A DNA stretch of 64,000 nt from UBA9076 sp964418835 (GCA_964418835.1 CAYQNJ010000003.1:62001-126000); one strand, 5' to 3'; positions 45,496 through 54,664 are shown, counted from the first letter of the stretch. The notes: generated from the sequence alone by a model not told the origin. Numbers and translations are program-made.

Positions 45496-46812
45496 ATGAA
45501 AAAGATCATATTAATTATTGTTTGTATTTTAATTGTAGGATGTAGTAAACCTATAGAAAATGAAGAAAATATCTATATAAGTGATAGTGCTCTTTTAAGT
45601 AGTGCAAATGAAATAGTAAACGATTTAATTAATCAAAATAAAGATGTATCAAAAAAACTTTCAGATAGTTTTAAAGAAAAAATTCCGGGTAATACTTTAT
45701 TAAAAATATATAGTGATTACGTGGAAGGTTTAACGTATGAAAATAATGATGTTAGTTATATTGTTAATAAATCATGTGTATATAATTATATAAAGTATGA
45801 TAGTAAAACAGTAAAAGTATATATGTGTTTAGATGATAAATTAAAAGTACAAAGCTTAATAATAAATGATTTAAAAGAAATACCTTCATTAGTAGATAAT
45901 GAACTAATTAAAGAAATATCTGTTTTAGTAGGAAAGAAACCTTCTTTAAATGGTATCTTAACTTTGCCAAAAGGTGTAGAAAATCCTCCTGTTGTAGTAA
46001 TGGCACAAGGATCAGGACCTAGTGATTTAAATGAAACTATTGGACCTAATAAACCATTTGAAGATATAGCACATAACCTAGCAAGACAGGGTATTGCTAG
46101 TCTTAGATTTGATAAAAGAACATATGCATTTCCTGAATCTATGACAAGCTTAAATATAGAAGATGAATACTTCTATGATGTTTCTTACGCAATACACATG
46201 CTTGAAGAATATGATGTTAATCCATTTAAAATATATTATTTAGGACATTCATTAGGTGGGATGATTTCATTTTCATTATTGCACCAACATCCAGAATTAA
46301 AAGGAGCAATAATACTTGCAGGTTCACCAAGAAAACTTGAGGAAATAATATATGATCAGGCTAAAAATGCGATGATTTCAAGTGGAACTAGCACTGAGTT
46401 AATTGAAGAAAATATGCAGGTTTATGATGAAGCAATAAAACAAACAAGTGAGTTGAATGAAGAAAGTGAAAAGTCTACTATACTTCAAATAGATAGTGAC
46501 TATTGGTTATCTTTAAATAATAATTCATTTGAAAAATATAAAGAAATAAATAAAAAGTTTTTAATACTTCAAGGAGAAAAAGATTTTCAGGTATTTTTTG
46601 ATAAAGATTTTCAAATGTTTAAGGATGAGTATTCTAAAAATAAGTTAGTAACTTTAAAGTCTTATGAAAACTTAAATCATTTGTTTATGGAAAGTACAAC
46701 TGGTAATGTGGATGAATATAATATTAAGTCAAATGTTTCTAGTGAAGTTATAGATGATATAGTTAATTGGATAAATGGTAAAGATATATTGAAAGAGAAG
46801 AAAAAACAATGA
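45496..46812 (+). CDS. Alpha/beta-hydrolase lipoprotein with N-terminal DUF3887-like region
   Basis: A 438-residue lipoprotein (MKKIILIIVCILIVGCSK). Residues about 25-130 look like a DUF3887 domain. The rest is an alpha/beta-hydrolase: oxyanion region VVVMAQGSGPSDLNET, nucleophile elbow GHSLGG (about residue 251), an Asp-containing ILQGEKDFQV loop and the catalytic His in NLNHLF. It probably hydrolyses an ester or peptide outside the cell. The substrate is unknown. It shares an operon with the DUF885 lipoprotein and overlaps ung by four bases. Confidence 0.85.
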   Translation: MKKIILIIVCILIVGCSKPIENEENIYISDSALLSSANEIVNDLINQNKDVSKKLSDSFKEKIPGNTLLKIYSDYVEGLTYENNDVSYIVNKSCVYNYIKYDSKTVKVYMCLDDKLKVQSLIINDLKEIPSLVDNELIKEISVLVGKKPSLNGILTLPKGVENPPVVVMAQGSGPSDLNETIGPNKPFEDIAHNLARQGIASLRFDKRTYAFPESMTSLNIEDEYFYDVSYAIHMLEEYDVNPFKIYYLGHSLGGMISFSLLHQHPELKGAIILAGSPRKLEEIIYDQAKNAMISSGTSTELIEENMQVYDEAIKQTSELNEESEKSTILQIDSDYWLSLNNNSFEKYKEINKKFLILQGEKDFQVFFDKDFQMFKDEYSKNKLVTLKSYENLNHLFMESTTGNVDEYNIKSNVSSEVIDDIVNWINGKDILKEKKKQ

Positions 46813-47465
46813 ACGGTTGGACAAAGTTTGTAGAAGGAGAATATAAAGAACCTTACTTTAAAGAACTATCAGCTTTCTTAAAAAGAGAATATGAAACTAA
46901 AACAATATACCCACCAAAAAAATTGGTGTTTAGTGCTTTTGATAATTGTGATTATGATGATGTAAAGGTAGTTATATTAGGACAAGATCCATATCATCAA
47001 CCTAATCAAGCTCATGGTATGTGTTTTTCTGTGAATAAGGGTATTAAGATACCACCAAGCTTAGTAAATATTTATAAAGAGTTAAATAGTGATTTAGGAT
47101 GTAAAATTCCTAGGCATGGCTACTTAATGAAATGGGCAAAACAAGGTGTGTTTTTATTAAATACCATATTAACTGTAGAAGATAGTAAGGCTTCTTCACA
47201 TAAAAATAAAGGATGGGAGATATTTACTGATAAAACAATTATGAAATTAAACCAACATGAAAAGCCCTTGGTATTTATACTTTGGGGTAACTATGCTAAA
47301 AGTAAAGCTTCTATGATTGATAGTAGACATTTAATTATTGAAAATGTACATCCTTCTCCACTATCTGCATATAATGGATTTTTTGGGAGTAAACCTTTTT
47401 CAAAATGTAATGATTTTTTAATAAAGAATGGTATTAAACCAATAGATTGGGAAATAGATGAATAA
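46809..47465 (+). CDS. ung: Uracil-DNA glycosylase, family 1
   Basis: A 218-residue Ung. The water-activating loop GQDPYHQPNQAHGMCFSV is present (about residues 58-75), along with the uracil-specific FILWGNYAKSK and the DNA-intercalating HPSPLSA loop. It removes uracil from DNA in base excision repair. It is coupled to the upstream hydrolase by ATGA and overlaps folC by eight bases, although its function is unrelated to either, so the operon is probably a convenience grouping. Confidence 0.96.
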   Translation: MNGWTKFVEGEYKEPYFKELSAFLKREYETKTIYPPKKLVFSAFDNCDYDDVKVVILGQDPYHQPNQAHGMCFSVNKGIKIPPSLVNIYKELNSDLGCKIPRHGYLMKWAKQGVFLLNTILTVEDSKASSHKNKGWEIFTDKTIMKLNQHEKPLVFILWGNYAKSKASMIDSRHLIIENVHPSPLSAYNGFFGSKPFSKCNDFLIKNGIKPIDWEIDE

Positions 47466-48666
47466 GTTTATGGATATTAATAGTGCTATTGACTATGTAA
47501 TTAACAGAAAAAATATGAATGAGGGTATTGAAAGATTTAGAAAAGTAATGGAATTTTTAGGAAATCCTCAAGATAGTTTTAAAGTTATACATGTGGCAGG
47601 CACTAATGGAAAAGGCAGTACAGTTAACTTTATAAAAGATATTTTACTTTTTAATGGTTTTAATGTAGGAACTTTTACTTCTCCTCATTTAATTAAGCAT
47701 CAAGATAGAATTAGAATAAATAATGTATATATTAATGATGAAGATTTTTTGAAGTATATAAATGAAAATTATGACTTAATAGAAGAATATAATTTAAATA
47801 TGTTTGAAATAGATACTTTAATTATGTGTCTATACTTTAAGGAAAACAATGTTGACTATGGAGTTATTGAAACAGGTTTAGGTGGTAGATTAGATAGTAC
47901 TAATATATTTAATTACACATTGATAAGTGTAATAACAACTATTGGTTATGACCATACTGATAGACTAGGAGATACTCTTGATAAAATAGCGTATGAAAAA
48001 GGTGAAATAATAAAGCCTAATTCAAAGGTTGTAGTAGGATATTTAAATGATTTAGCAATGCAAGTTATTTTTAATAAGGCAAATAGAGTGAATAGTAAAC
48101 TTCATTTAGTTAGACCGTATAAGATTATTGATGCTCATGAGTTTGTTTATGAAAATGAAATATATTATATAGATAATGATGCAAAATTCTTAATAGAAAA
48201 TGCATGTACAGCATTAGAAACAATAGATGCTTTAGATATTAGTTTAGATATTAACAAAACTAAAAAGGCTATCAAACAAAGTTTATGGCCAGGAAGATTT
48301 GAAAGATTATCAGATAATATAATTATTGATGGTGCACATAATGTTGAAGGAGTTACCTCCTTAGTAGAATCTATGAAAAAATGTAAGAAACCACATATTG
48401 TTGTTTTTAGTGCTTTAAAAGATAAACCAGTATCTTCAATGATTGATATATTGTCAGAAAATAGTGATGAACTAATTGTTACTGAATTTGATTTCTATAG
48501 GGCTATAAAGTTAGATGAGCTAAACACTAATGCAAAGATTATTAAAGATTATAAGGAAGCAATAAGAAAAGGAATAGAATTATCTAAAAATGGTACATTA
48601 TTTATTTGCGGTTCATTGTATTTTATTAGTGAAGTTAGAAAATATATTTTAGAAGAATTATATTAA
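47458..48666 (+). CDS. folC: Folylpolyglutamate synthase/dihydrofolate synthase
   Basis: A 402-residue Mur-ligase-fold enzyme with the P-loop HVAGTNGKGSTVNF (about residues 46-60), the SPHLIKHQDRIRIN folate-loop motif, ETGLGGRLDSTN, and the C-terminal DGAHNVEGV. It adds glutamates to folates. Whether it also has dihydrofolate synthase activity cannot be read from sequence. It overlaps ung and is followed by a promoter for the glycan-type cluster; there is no clear terminator. Confidence 0.93.
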   Translation: MNKFMDINSAIDYVINRKNMNEGIERFRKVMEFLGNPQDSFKVIHVAGTNGKGSTVNFIKDILLFNGFNVGTFTSPHLIKHQDRIRINNVYINDEDFLKYINENYDLIEEYNLNMFEIDTLIMCLYFKENNVDYGVIETGLGGRLDSTNIFNYTLISVITTIGYDHTDRLGDTLDKIAYEKGEIIKPNSKVVVGYLNDLAMQVIFNKANRVNSKLHLVRPYKIIDAHEFVYENEIYYIDNDAKFLIENACTALETIDALDISLDINKTKKAIKQSLWPGRFERLSDNIIIDGAHNVEGVTSLVESMKKCKKPHIVVFSALKDKPVSSMIDILSENSDELIVTEFDFYRAIKLDELNTNAKIIKDYKEAIRKGIELSKNGTLFICGSLYFISEVRKYILEELY

Positions 48667-48700
48667 TTGTTTACAATTATTTTTATAAGCATTCTTAGTA

Positions 48701-48709
48701 TGTTAAGAT
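48701..48709 (+). promoter_or_regulatory. Extended -10 promoter of the six-gene glycan-type cluster
   Basis: TGTTAAGAT lies 28 bases before the first start codon, in the 70-base gap after folC; the -35 region (TTTTAT) is poor. Confidence 0.45.
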
Positions 48710-48736
48710 TTATATATTAAATAAGAAAAAGGGCGT

Positions 48737-50077
48737 ATGAACAAGAAAAATGTAGGGGCATTCATCTTATTTTTTTTAATTCTTTTTAGTTGTTTTAAAC
48801 TAAATCCTTTTCAGGTTTACAATAATGAAAGGACTTTTGAACAGATATTTGCGAATAGTCCAGAAACGTGGAGTAACGATTCTGAATCATATGTGCTTGG
48901 TAGTTTAATTGAATCAATGAAGTATGGGATAAGCTACGGTGCTGGAAGACTTTCTAGAGTTCATGAAACAGATGGAGATAATTGGTTTTATAATGTACAA
49001 ATAACATATAAGTATTTTGTGGAAGATAATATAGAATCCGCAAATAATTTTGAACTTTATTATTCACAACTTGGTGGACAAGGGATAATGTTTAGACTTG
49101 TTAATAGAGCTTTAATTAAATTTGATGGTTATACAAGATTAGATATTATGAGAAATATTAATGTAATATTACTTTCAATAGTTTTAAGTATTTTAGGTGT
49201 TTATATTATGAATATTACTAATTTTGTGACTTCCATCTTTTTTATAATGGGATTTCTTTTCAATCAATGGATCCCAATATCAGTAACGAATCTTTATTGG
49301 GTTTCATGGAGTTGGTTTTTACCTATGGCAATATCATCAGTTTATTGTTTGATAAATAACCCAAACAAAAAAATCAGTTTCTTATTTTACTTATTAATAT
49401 TTATATCTATTGTCTTTAAAGCATCTAGTGGATATGAATTTATAAGTACAGTTCTTGTGGCTATGATGATTCCTTTTATACATAAAGAATTAAGTAATTT
49501 TATAGGTATAACTAAATCTATCCAAAAATTACTTATTCCTTCTCTTGTTGGAATATTTGGATTTATATTTACTTTTATACTTCATATATACAGATATACT
49601 TTAGAAGGATGGGATTTAAATGATTCTTTAAATTTTATAAAAGTAGTAATAATAAAAAGGACTAATGGTTCTTTAATTCCTTTAGGTATAGATGTTGAAG
49701 CATGGGAAAGAGCACTTAGTGAACCATATTTATCTTTGTTTAAAAGATACTTTAATGCGTCTTCCTTAAATATAATTATTAATAATGAAATATATGAAGT
49801 GAACTTTTGGGTTATATTTTTATTAATAATTATATCTGGGTTTATATTGACAGCTTTAATCTTTATAAATAAGAATAAAGATAATAAGAAATCATTAAAT
49901 TTTTTAATTATCACTATTATAAGTGTATTAGCTCCATTTTCTTGGTATGTTCTTGCAAGAGGACATGCGGCTGCACATTTATTACTTGATCCAATATTAT
50001 TCTATGTTCCATTTATTCCAATGGGATTTGGGTTAATTGGTTTGACTTTAAGTAAAGGAGTACGCAATGATATATGA
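48737..50077 (+). CDS. Polytopic membrane protein of unknown function, possibly GT-C-like
   Basis: A 446-residue membrane protein with about ten helices and one long extracytoplasmic loop after the first helix (about residues 28-130, rich in aromatic and charged residues: SNDSESYVLGSL, HETDGDNWFYNVQ). A large first loop with acidic residues followed by many helices is the outline of GT-C glycosyltransferases that use lipid-linked sugars, but I see no family signature and do not assign one. It leads a six-gene run in which each later gene overlaps the previous one. The last helix carries HAAAHLLLDPILFY. Confidence 0.6.
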   Translation: MNKKNVGAFILFFLILFSCFKLNPFQVYNNERTFEQIFANSPETWSNDSESYVLGSLIESMKYGISYGAGRLSRVHETDGDNWFYNVQITYKYFVEDNIESANNFELYYSQLGGQGIMFRLVNRALIKFDGYTRLDIMRNINVILLSIVLSILGVYIMNITNFVTSIFFIMGFLFNQWIPISVTNLYWVSWSWFLPMAISSVYCLINNPNKKISFLFYLLIFISIVFKASSGYEFISTVLVAMMIPFIHKELSNFIGITKSIQKLLIPSLVGIFGFIFTFILHIYRYTLEGWDLNDSLNFIKVVIIKRTNGSLIPLGIDVEAWERALSEPYLSLFKRYFNASSLNIIINNEIYEVNFWVIFLLIIISGFILTALIFINKNKDNKKSLNFLIITIISVLAPFSWYVLARGHAAAHLLLDPILFYVPFIPMGFGLIGLTLSKGVRNDI

Positions 50078-51179
50078 CAAAATAATAATAGGTGGTGGAT
50101 TATATGGTATGTATGCTGGATTGTTTTGTGCTAAAAACAATGAAAATGTACTCATTATTGAATCTGAAAAAGAACCATTAATAAAAGCTACTTTAGCTAA
50201 TCAAGCAAGGGTTCATATGGGTTATCATTATCCTAGATCATTAGAAACAGCGATAAAGTCAAAAGGTTATTTTGAAAGATTTAATAATGACTTTTCTGAT
50301 TGTATAAATAGTAAATTTAAACAAGTTTATGCGACAAGCTCAGCGTTTAGTTGGACTAACAAAGATCAATTTATTAAATTTTGTAAAGATGCAAGTATTC
50401 ATTGTGAAGTTGAAGATGTAAATAAGTACTTTAATGATGATTTGTGTGATGGTGCATATGATACTGTTGAATATACATATGATGCTGAAATACTTAAGAA
50501 TAGATTAATTAAAGAAGTTAAAAACTATGACAATATAACTATTCTTTATAATACTTCTGTGACTAGTATTAAAAATGATGAGGAATATTATATTATAAAC
50601 GATAAATATAAAACTAAATTTGTTTTGAATGCGACATATGCAAGTGTAAACCAAATACAACATATGGCTGGATTTGAACCTTTTAAAATCAAATATGAAC
50701 TATGTGAGATTATACTTTGTAAGGTAAGTGATAACTTAAAAGATATTGGAATTACAGTTATGGATGGACCGTTCTTTTCAATAATGCCTTTTGGAAAAAC
50801 TGGATTACATTCACTAACTTCTGTAACATTTACTCCTCATACAACTAGTTTTGATAAATTACCTACATTTAATTGTCAAAACAAAAGTAATGGATATTGT
50901 TCACCTAAACTACTAGGTGATTGTAATCAGTGTGCTGCTAAACCTGAAAGTGCTTGGTTGTATATGTCTACTCTTGCAAGAAAGTATTTAAAGCCTGAGT
51001 ATGAATTTGAATATGTGGGGAGTTTGTTTAGTATGAAACCAATTCTAAAAGCATCTGAGATTGATGATTCTAGACCTACAGTAGTAAAGAAGTTTAGTGA
51101 TAACCCAACATTTGTAAGTGTGTTATCTGGAAAAATAAATACTATTTATGATATGGATGAGGTACTAAGAAATGAATAA
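50067..51179 (+). CDS. FAD-dependent oxidoreductase (DAO-like) with four-cysteine insertion
   Basis: A 370-residue protein that opens with the dinucleotide-binding motif IIGGGLYGMYAGLFCAKNNENVLIIE (landmark GGGLYG, acidic residue E32) and continues with RVHMGYHYPRS, as in D-amino-acid-oxidase-like (PF01266) enzymes. A distinctive insertion near the C-terminal third has Cys270, Cys278, Cys286 and Cys289 (NCQNKSNGYC, GDCNQC), which could bind zinc or an iron-sulphur cluster. No helix for membrane anchoring is seen. The overlap with flanking genes ties it to the glycan-type cluster, where it may oxidise a sugar or sugar nucleotide; this is inference. Confidence 0.75.
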   Translation: MIYDKIIIGGGLYGMYAGLFCAKNNENVLIIESEKEPLIKATLANQARVHMGYHYPRSLETAIKSKGYFERFNNDFSDCINSKFKQVYATSSAFSWTNKDQFIKFCKDASIHCEVEDVNKYFNDDLCDGAYDTVEYTYDAEILKNRLIKEVKNYDNITILYNTSVTSIKNDEEYYIINDKYKTKFVLNATYASVNQIQHMAGFEPFKIKYELCEIILCKVSDNLKDIGITVMDGPFFSIMPFGKTGLHSLTSVTFTPHTTSFDKLPTFNCQNKSNGYCSPKLLGDCNQCAAKPESAWLYMSTLARKYLKPEYEFEYVGSLFSMKPILKASEIDDSRPTVVKKFSDNPTFVSVLSGKINTIYDMDEVLRNE

Positions 51180-52107
51180 TAAAGAAAAAAAGTTTATATC
51201 AGCAGTTGTTTACCTACATAACAATGAGAATCAAATAGTTTCATTTTTAAGTAATTTAATAGATGTTTTTGATAAGAATTATGAAAACTATGAAATTATA
51301 TTAGTAGATGATGCTTCAGTTGATGGGACTGTTAAAAGGGTTAATGAGGTTGCTAAAACAACTACTGGTGGGGTTATAACAGTTGTTAATATGTCGTTTT
51401 ATCAAGGCTTAGAACAAAGTATGAATGCTGGTGTTGATTTAGCAATTGGTGATTTTGTTTATGAGTTTGATACAGTTATATTTGATTATGAGCCTAGTTT
51501 AATAATGGAAGTGTTTTATAAAACTCAAGAAGGTTTTGATATAGTTTCAGCCAGTAATAAAAATGAAAAACCATCTTCAAAATTATTTTATTATTTATTT
51601 AATCTAAGTAAAAATAATAAACTTGTGACAGAAACATTCACAATAATCTCTAGAAGAGCAATTAATAGAATTAAATCAAATACGATCACAATTCCGTATA
51701 GAAAAGCTGTTTATCAAAATAGTGGTTTATCTTCAAGTGTTATATTTTATAAACAAACTATTAATGTTACACATAATAAGGACCAAAGAAAGCTTAGATT
51801 TGATAATGCCATTACTAGTATTATCTTATATACAAACCATGCATATAATTTTGCGATGATACTTGCGTTAGTTATGATGAGTGCTACCTTTCTTGGAATT
51901 ATATATGCAATAGTTATTTATTCAGTTGGAAGACCAATAGAAGGTTTTACTACTACATTATTAGTTATGACATCATCCTTTTGTGCTTTATTTATTTTAA
52001 TAGCATTAGTAATAAAATATGCAGATATAATATTAAATCTTACTTATAAAAAACAAACTTACTTAATAAAGTCTGTAGATAAGTTAAGCAATAGAGGTGA
52101 TGTATGA
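51172..52107 (+). CDS. Membrane-bound family 2 glycosyltransferase
   Basis: A 311-residue protein with a GT2 catalytic domain (about residues 8-215): AVVYLHNNENQIVSFL at the start, ILVDDASVDGT for nucleotide binding, and EFDT in the place of the DXD metal motif. Two C-terminal helices (about 225-250 and 260-290) give the layout of GtrB/DPM1-like enzymes that load a sugar onto a polyprenyl phosphate. The QxxRW motif of processive synthases is not seen. It overlaps the previous and next genes by eight and four bases. Confidence 0.82.
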   Translation: MNNKEKKFISAVVYLHNNENQIVSFLSNLIDVFDKNYENYEIILVDDASVDGTVKRVNEVAKTTTGGVITVVNMSFYQGLEQSMNAGVDLAIGDFVYEFDTVIFDYEPSLIMEVFYKTQEGFDIVSASNKNEKPSSKLFYYLFNLSKNNKLVTETFTIISRRAINRIKSNTITIPYRKAVYQNSGLSSSVIFYKQTINVTHNKDQRKLRFDNAITSIILYTNHAYNFAMILALVMMSATFLGIIYAIVIYSVGRPIEGFTTTLLVMTSSFCALFILIALVIKYADIILNLTYKKQTYLIKSVDKLSNRGDV

Positions 52108-53012
52108 TATATCTAGTAGGAAGTACTGGTTTTGTGGGATCTAATTTAATGAAAAGTTTTAAGTTTGATAGAGTTTTTAACTCTAAAAATATTAAAGAAG
52201 CATATGGAAGTAATCCTGATGTATTATATTATGCTGGTATTACATCAAAGATGTTTCTTTCAAACACTAATCCTGAATTAGATAAGCAACATATATTAGA
52301 CGCTATTAACAATATAAAAGAAATAAACCCTAAGAAAATAATTCTAATATCAACAATCGCAGTATATGATAACTATAATAAACATGATGAGGATTATGTA
52401 ATAAATGAAGATAAACTAAGTGCTTATGGTAAAAATAGATTGTATATTGAAAAATGGTTAGAAAATAGTAAATACGAATATTTAATTCTTAGATTACCAG
52501 CATTATTTGGAGAAAATCTAAGCAAAAATTTTTTATTTGATATTATTCATCAAATTCCAAACTTTCTTAATGAATCAAAGTTTGATTTGGTTAAAGGAAG
52601 CAAGTTTGAAAAGAATTATATAAAAGATAATTCGTTTTATAAACTAAGTGGTGAATATGATTACAAAGAATTAGAATTATTCTTTAAAAATAAAAACTTT
52701 TCAACGTTATCTTTTACAGACTCTAGATCAGTATTTCAATTTTATAATCTAAATAATTTATTTAAAGATATAGATATTTGTTTAAAACAAAATATTAAAA
52801 AAATTAACTTAGTTAGTGAACCTTTATCAGCACAAGAAGTTTATAAGTATGTTACTGGGGAAACTTTTATATCACATTTAGATAAAGAAATAATAAATCA
52901 AAACTTAATAACTAAATATTATGAAGTGTTTAATGGTAAAAATGGATATATTTATGATAAGTATAGTTTATTAGAAGATATAAAAGAATTTATAAAGAGA
53001 GAAAAAATATGA
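52104..53012 (+). CDS. NAD-dependent epimerase/dehydratase-like (extended SDR) protein
   Basis: A 302-residue Rossmann protein that starts MIYLVGSTGFVGSN, the GxxGxxG cofactor motif. LISTIAVYD holds the SDR serine region. The expected YxxxK site reads YGKNR (around residue 114), so the lysine is replaced by arginine; a nearby lysine could substitute, or catalysis may be altered. The middle region (about 150-215) is divergent. It probably modifies a nucleotide sugar or acts as a reductase within the cluster. Overlaps of four bases join it to both neighbours. Confidence 0.75.
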   Translation: MIYLVGSTGFVGSNLMKSFKFDRVFNSKNIKEAYGSNPDVLYYAGITSKMFLSNTNPELDKQHILDAINNIKEINPKKIILISTIAVYDNYNKHDEDYVINEDKLSAYGKNRLYIEKWLENSKYEYLILRLPALFGENLSKNFLFDIIHQIPNFLNESKFDLVKGSKFEKNYIKDNSFYKLSGEYDYKELELFFKNKNFSTLSFTDSRSVFQFYNLNNLFKDIDICLKQNIKKINLVSEPLSAQEVYKYVTGETFISHLDKEIINQNLITKYYEVFNGKNGYIYDKYSLLEDIKEFIKREKI

Positions 53013-53788
53013 AATTATGTATATCAAATATCGCTTGGAAAAAAGATGATAGTTTAAAAGTGTATGAATTTTTAAAAACTAATAATATTGACGCAATTGA
53101 AATAGCTCCATCAATCTTTAAAGAAGAACCATATGACAATACAAATGAAATAAAAAGTATATTAGAAGGATTAGGTTTTAATATATCATCAATGCAATCA
53201 ATATTATTTAAAAGAGAAGAGAATATATTTTATAGTGAAAAAGAAATGGAAACTACTTTAAATTATTTGTATAAATGTATAGATTTTGCTTGTTCAATAA
53301 AATGTAAAAATCTTGTATTTGGTTCTCCTAAAAATAGAAATGTTAATAATGATAAAGAATATAAAAGATCAATAAAGTTCTTTAAAAAACTTAATGAATA
53401 TTTATCTTTTAAAAAAATCTACCTTGCCTTAGAAGCAAACCCAACAATCTATAATACAAACTTTTTAAATACAACATCAGAAGTTCTAGAATATTTAAAA
53501 GAATTAAATTGTAGTCATATAAAACTTAATCTTGATATGGGAACTATTATTCAAAATAATGAAAACTTAGATATATTAAAAGATAATATATCTAATATAT
53601 CTCATGTACATATAAGTGAACCATATTTAGAAGTAATTAAAAAAAGAAAAATTCATAAAGAACTATTAAAAATTCTAAAAGAATATAACTATGATAAATA
53701 CATATCAATAGAAATGAAAACAGTAGAAAATATTGAGGATATATATAATTCTGTATTGTATTTAAAGGAGTTAATGTATGAAATTTAA
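53009..53788 (+). CDS. Sugar phosphate isomerase/epimerase-like TIM-barrel protein
   Basis: A 259-residue protein of the xylose-isomerase-like/AP endonuclease 2 superfamily (PF01261). Strand ends place likely metal ligands in LALEANP, KLNLDMGT, HVHISEP and ISIEMK, and the start MKLCISNIAW..DAIEIAPS is typical. These enzymes isomerise or epimerise sugars and inositols. The substrate is undetermined. It is unusually AT-rich, with many Asn and Lys codons, and overlaps the last gene of the cluster by eleven bases. Confidence 0.8.
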   Translation: MKLCISNIAWKKDDSLKVYEFLKTNNIDAIEIAPSIFKEEPYDNTNEIKSILEGLGFNISSMQSILFKREENIFYSEKEMETTLNYLYKCIDFACSIKCKNLVFGSPKNRNVNNDKEYKRSIKFFKKLNEYLSFKKIYLALEANPTIYNTNFLNTTSEVLEYLKELNCSHIKLNLDMGTIIQNNENLDILKDNISNISHVHISEPYLEVIKKRKIHKELLKILKEYNYDKYISIEMKTVENIEDIYNSVLYLKELMYEI

Positions 53789-54572
53789 AAGTGTGTTAGG
53801 TGTACCTGAATATGAAATATATGAATATAAACCAAAAGGTAAAGATTATTGTTTATTGATACCTGTTTTAAATGAAGGTGAGAAAATAAAAAATGAACTT
53901 ATTAAAGCTGTTGAAAATAATGTTAGTGATTTAGTAGATATTATTATATGTGATGGTAATTCAAAAGATAACAGTGTTAATGATGAATTGTTACAAGAAT
54001 TAAAAGTAAACACAAAGTTAATAAAAATAGGTAGTGGAAAGTTAAGTGCACAATTAAGAATGGGGTTTGATTATGCATTAGCTAGGGGTTATAAAGGTAT
54101 TATTACAGTAGATGGAAACAACAAGGATAGTATAGAAGATGTATATAAGTTTATTGATAAACTAGAAGAGGGATATGATTTTATTCAAGGATCTAGATTT
54201 ATTGAAAATGGTAAAGCAGTAAACACTCCTAAATTACGAGATTTAGCAATTAGATTAATACATGCGCCAATTACATCTCTTGGTGCAAAAGAAAGATTTA
54301 CAGACACAACTAATGGCTATAGAGGATTTTCAAGAAAGTATTTAACACATAATGATGTACTTATTTTTAGAGATATATTTGATACATATGAATTGTTAGC
54401 TTACTTATCTACTAGAGCTTCTCAATTAAATTTAAAAACAATAGAAGTTCCAGTCACAAGAGTTTATCCAAAAGAAGGACCAACCCCAACGCATATATCC
54501 CCAATTAAGGGAAATATAAATTTATTTAAAATTTTATTAAAGAATTTTAAAGGAGATTATAACCCTAAATAA
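53778..54572 (+). CDS. Family 2 glycosyltransferase (DPM1-like, soluble)
   Basis: A 264-residue GT2 protein with CLLIPVLNEGEKI, IIICDGNSKDNSV and TVDGNNKD as the metal-binding segment; the latter matches the DXD position. GSRFIENGKAVNTP and TTNGYRGFSR are typical of dolichol-phosphate-mannose synthase-like enzymes. Unlike the other GT2 of the cluster it lacks C-terminal membrane helices. It is the last gene of the six-gene run; a 130-base gap with the glgC promoter follows, and no strong terminator was seen. Confidence 0.82.
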   Translation: MKFKSVLGVPEYEIYEYKPKGKDYCLLIPVLNEGEKIKNELIKAVENNVSDLVDIIICDGNSKDNSVNDELLQELKVNTKLIKIGSGKLSAQLRMGFDYALARGYKGIITVDGNNKDSIEDVYKFIDKLEEGYDFIQGSRFIENGKAVNTPKLRDLAIRLIHAPITSLGAKERFTDTTNGYRGFSRKYLTHNDVLIFRDIFDTYELLAYLSTRASQLNLKTIEVPVTRVYPKEGPTPTHISPIKGNINLFKILLKNFKGDYNPK

Positions 54573-54635
54573 ATAAAGCTTTATGGTTTTTATTCATTAA
54601 GGTGTAATTTTGGTTATAATTATCCTTTTTTTAGT

Positions 54636-54664
54636 TTGTTTAAAACCGGTTTACAATATATAAT
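54636..54664 (+). promoter_or_regulatory. Promoter of the glgCDA operon
   Basis: TTGTTT (54636-54641) and a perfect TATAAT (54659-54664) are separated by 17 bases. The spacer is filled by a palindrome listed separately. Confidence 0.7.
54641..54655 (+). promoter_or_regulatory. Operator-like palindrome inside the glgC promoter
   Basis: TAAAACCGGTTTACA contains the perfect inverted repeat AAACCGGTTT and lies exactly between the -35 and -10 boxes, where a bound repressor would block RNA polymerase. It resembles the cre-like site before ptsH (TGTAAAACGTTTACA). The regulator is unknown. Confidence 0.5.
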
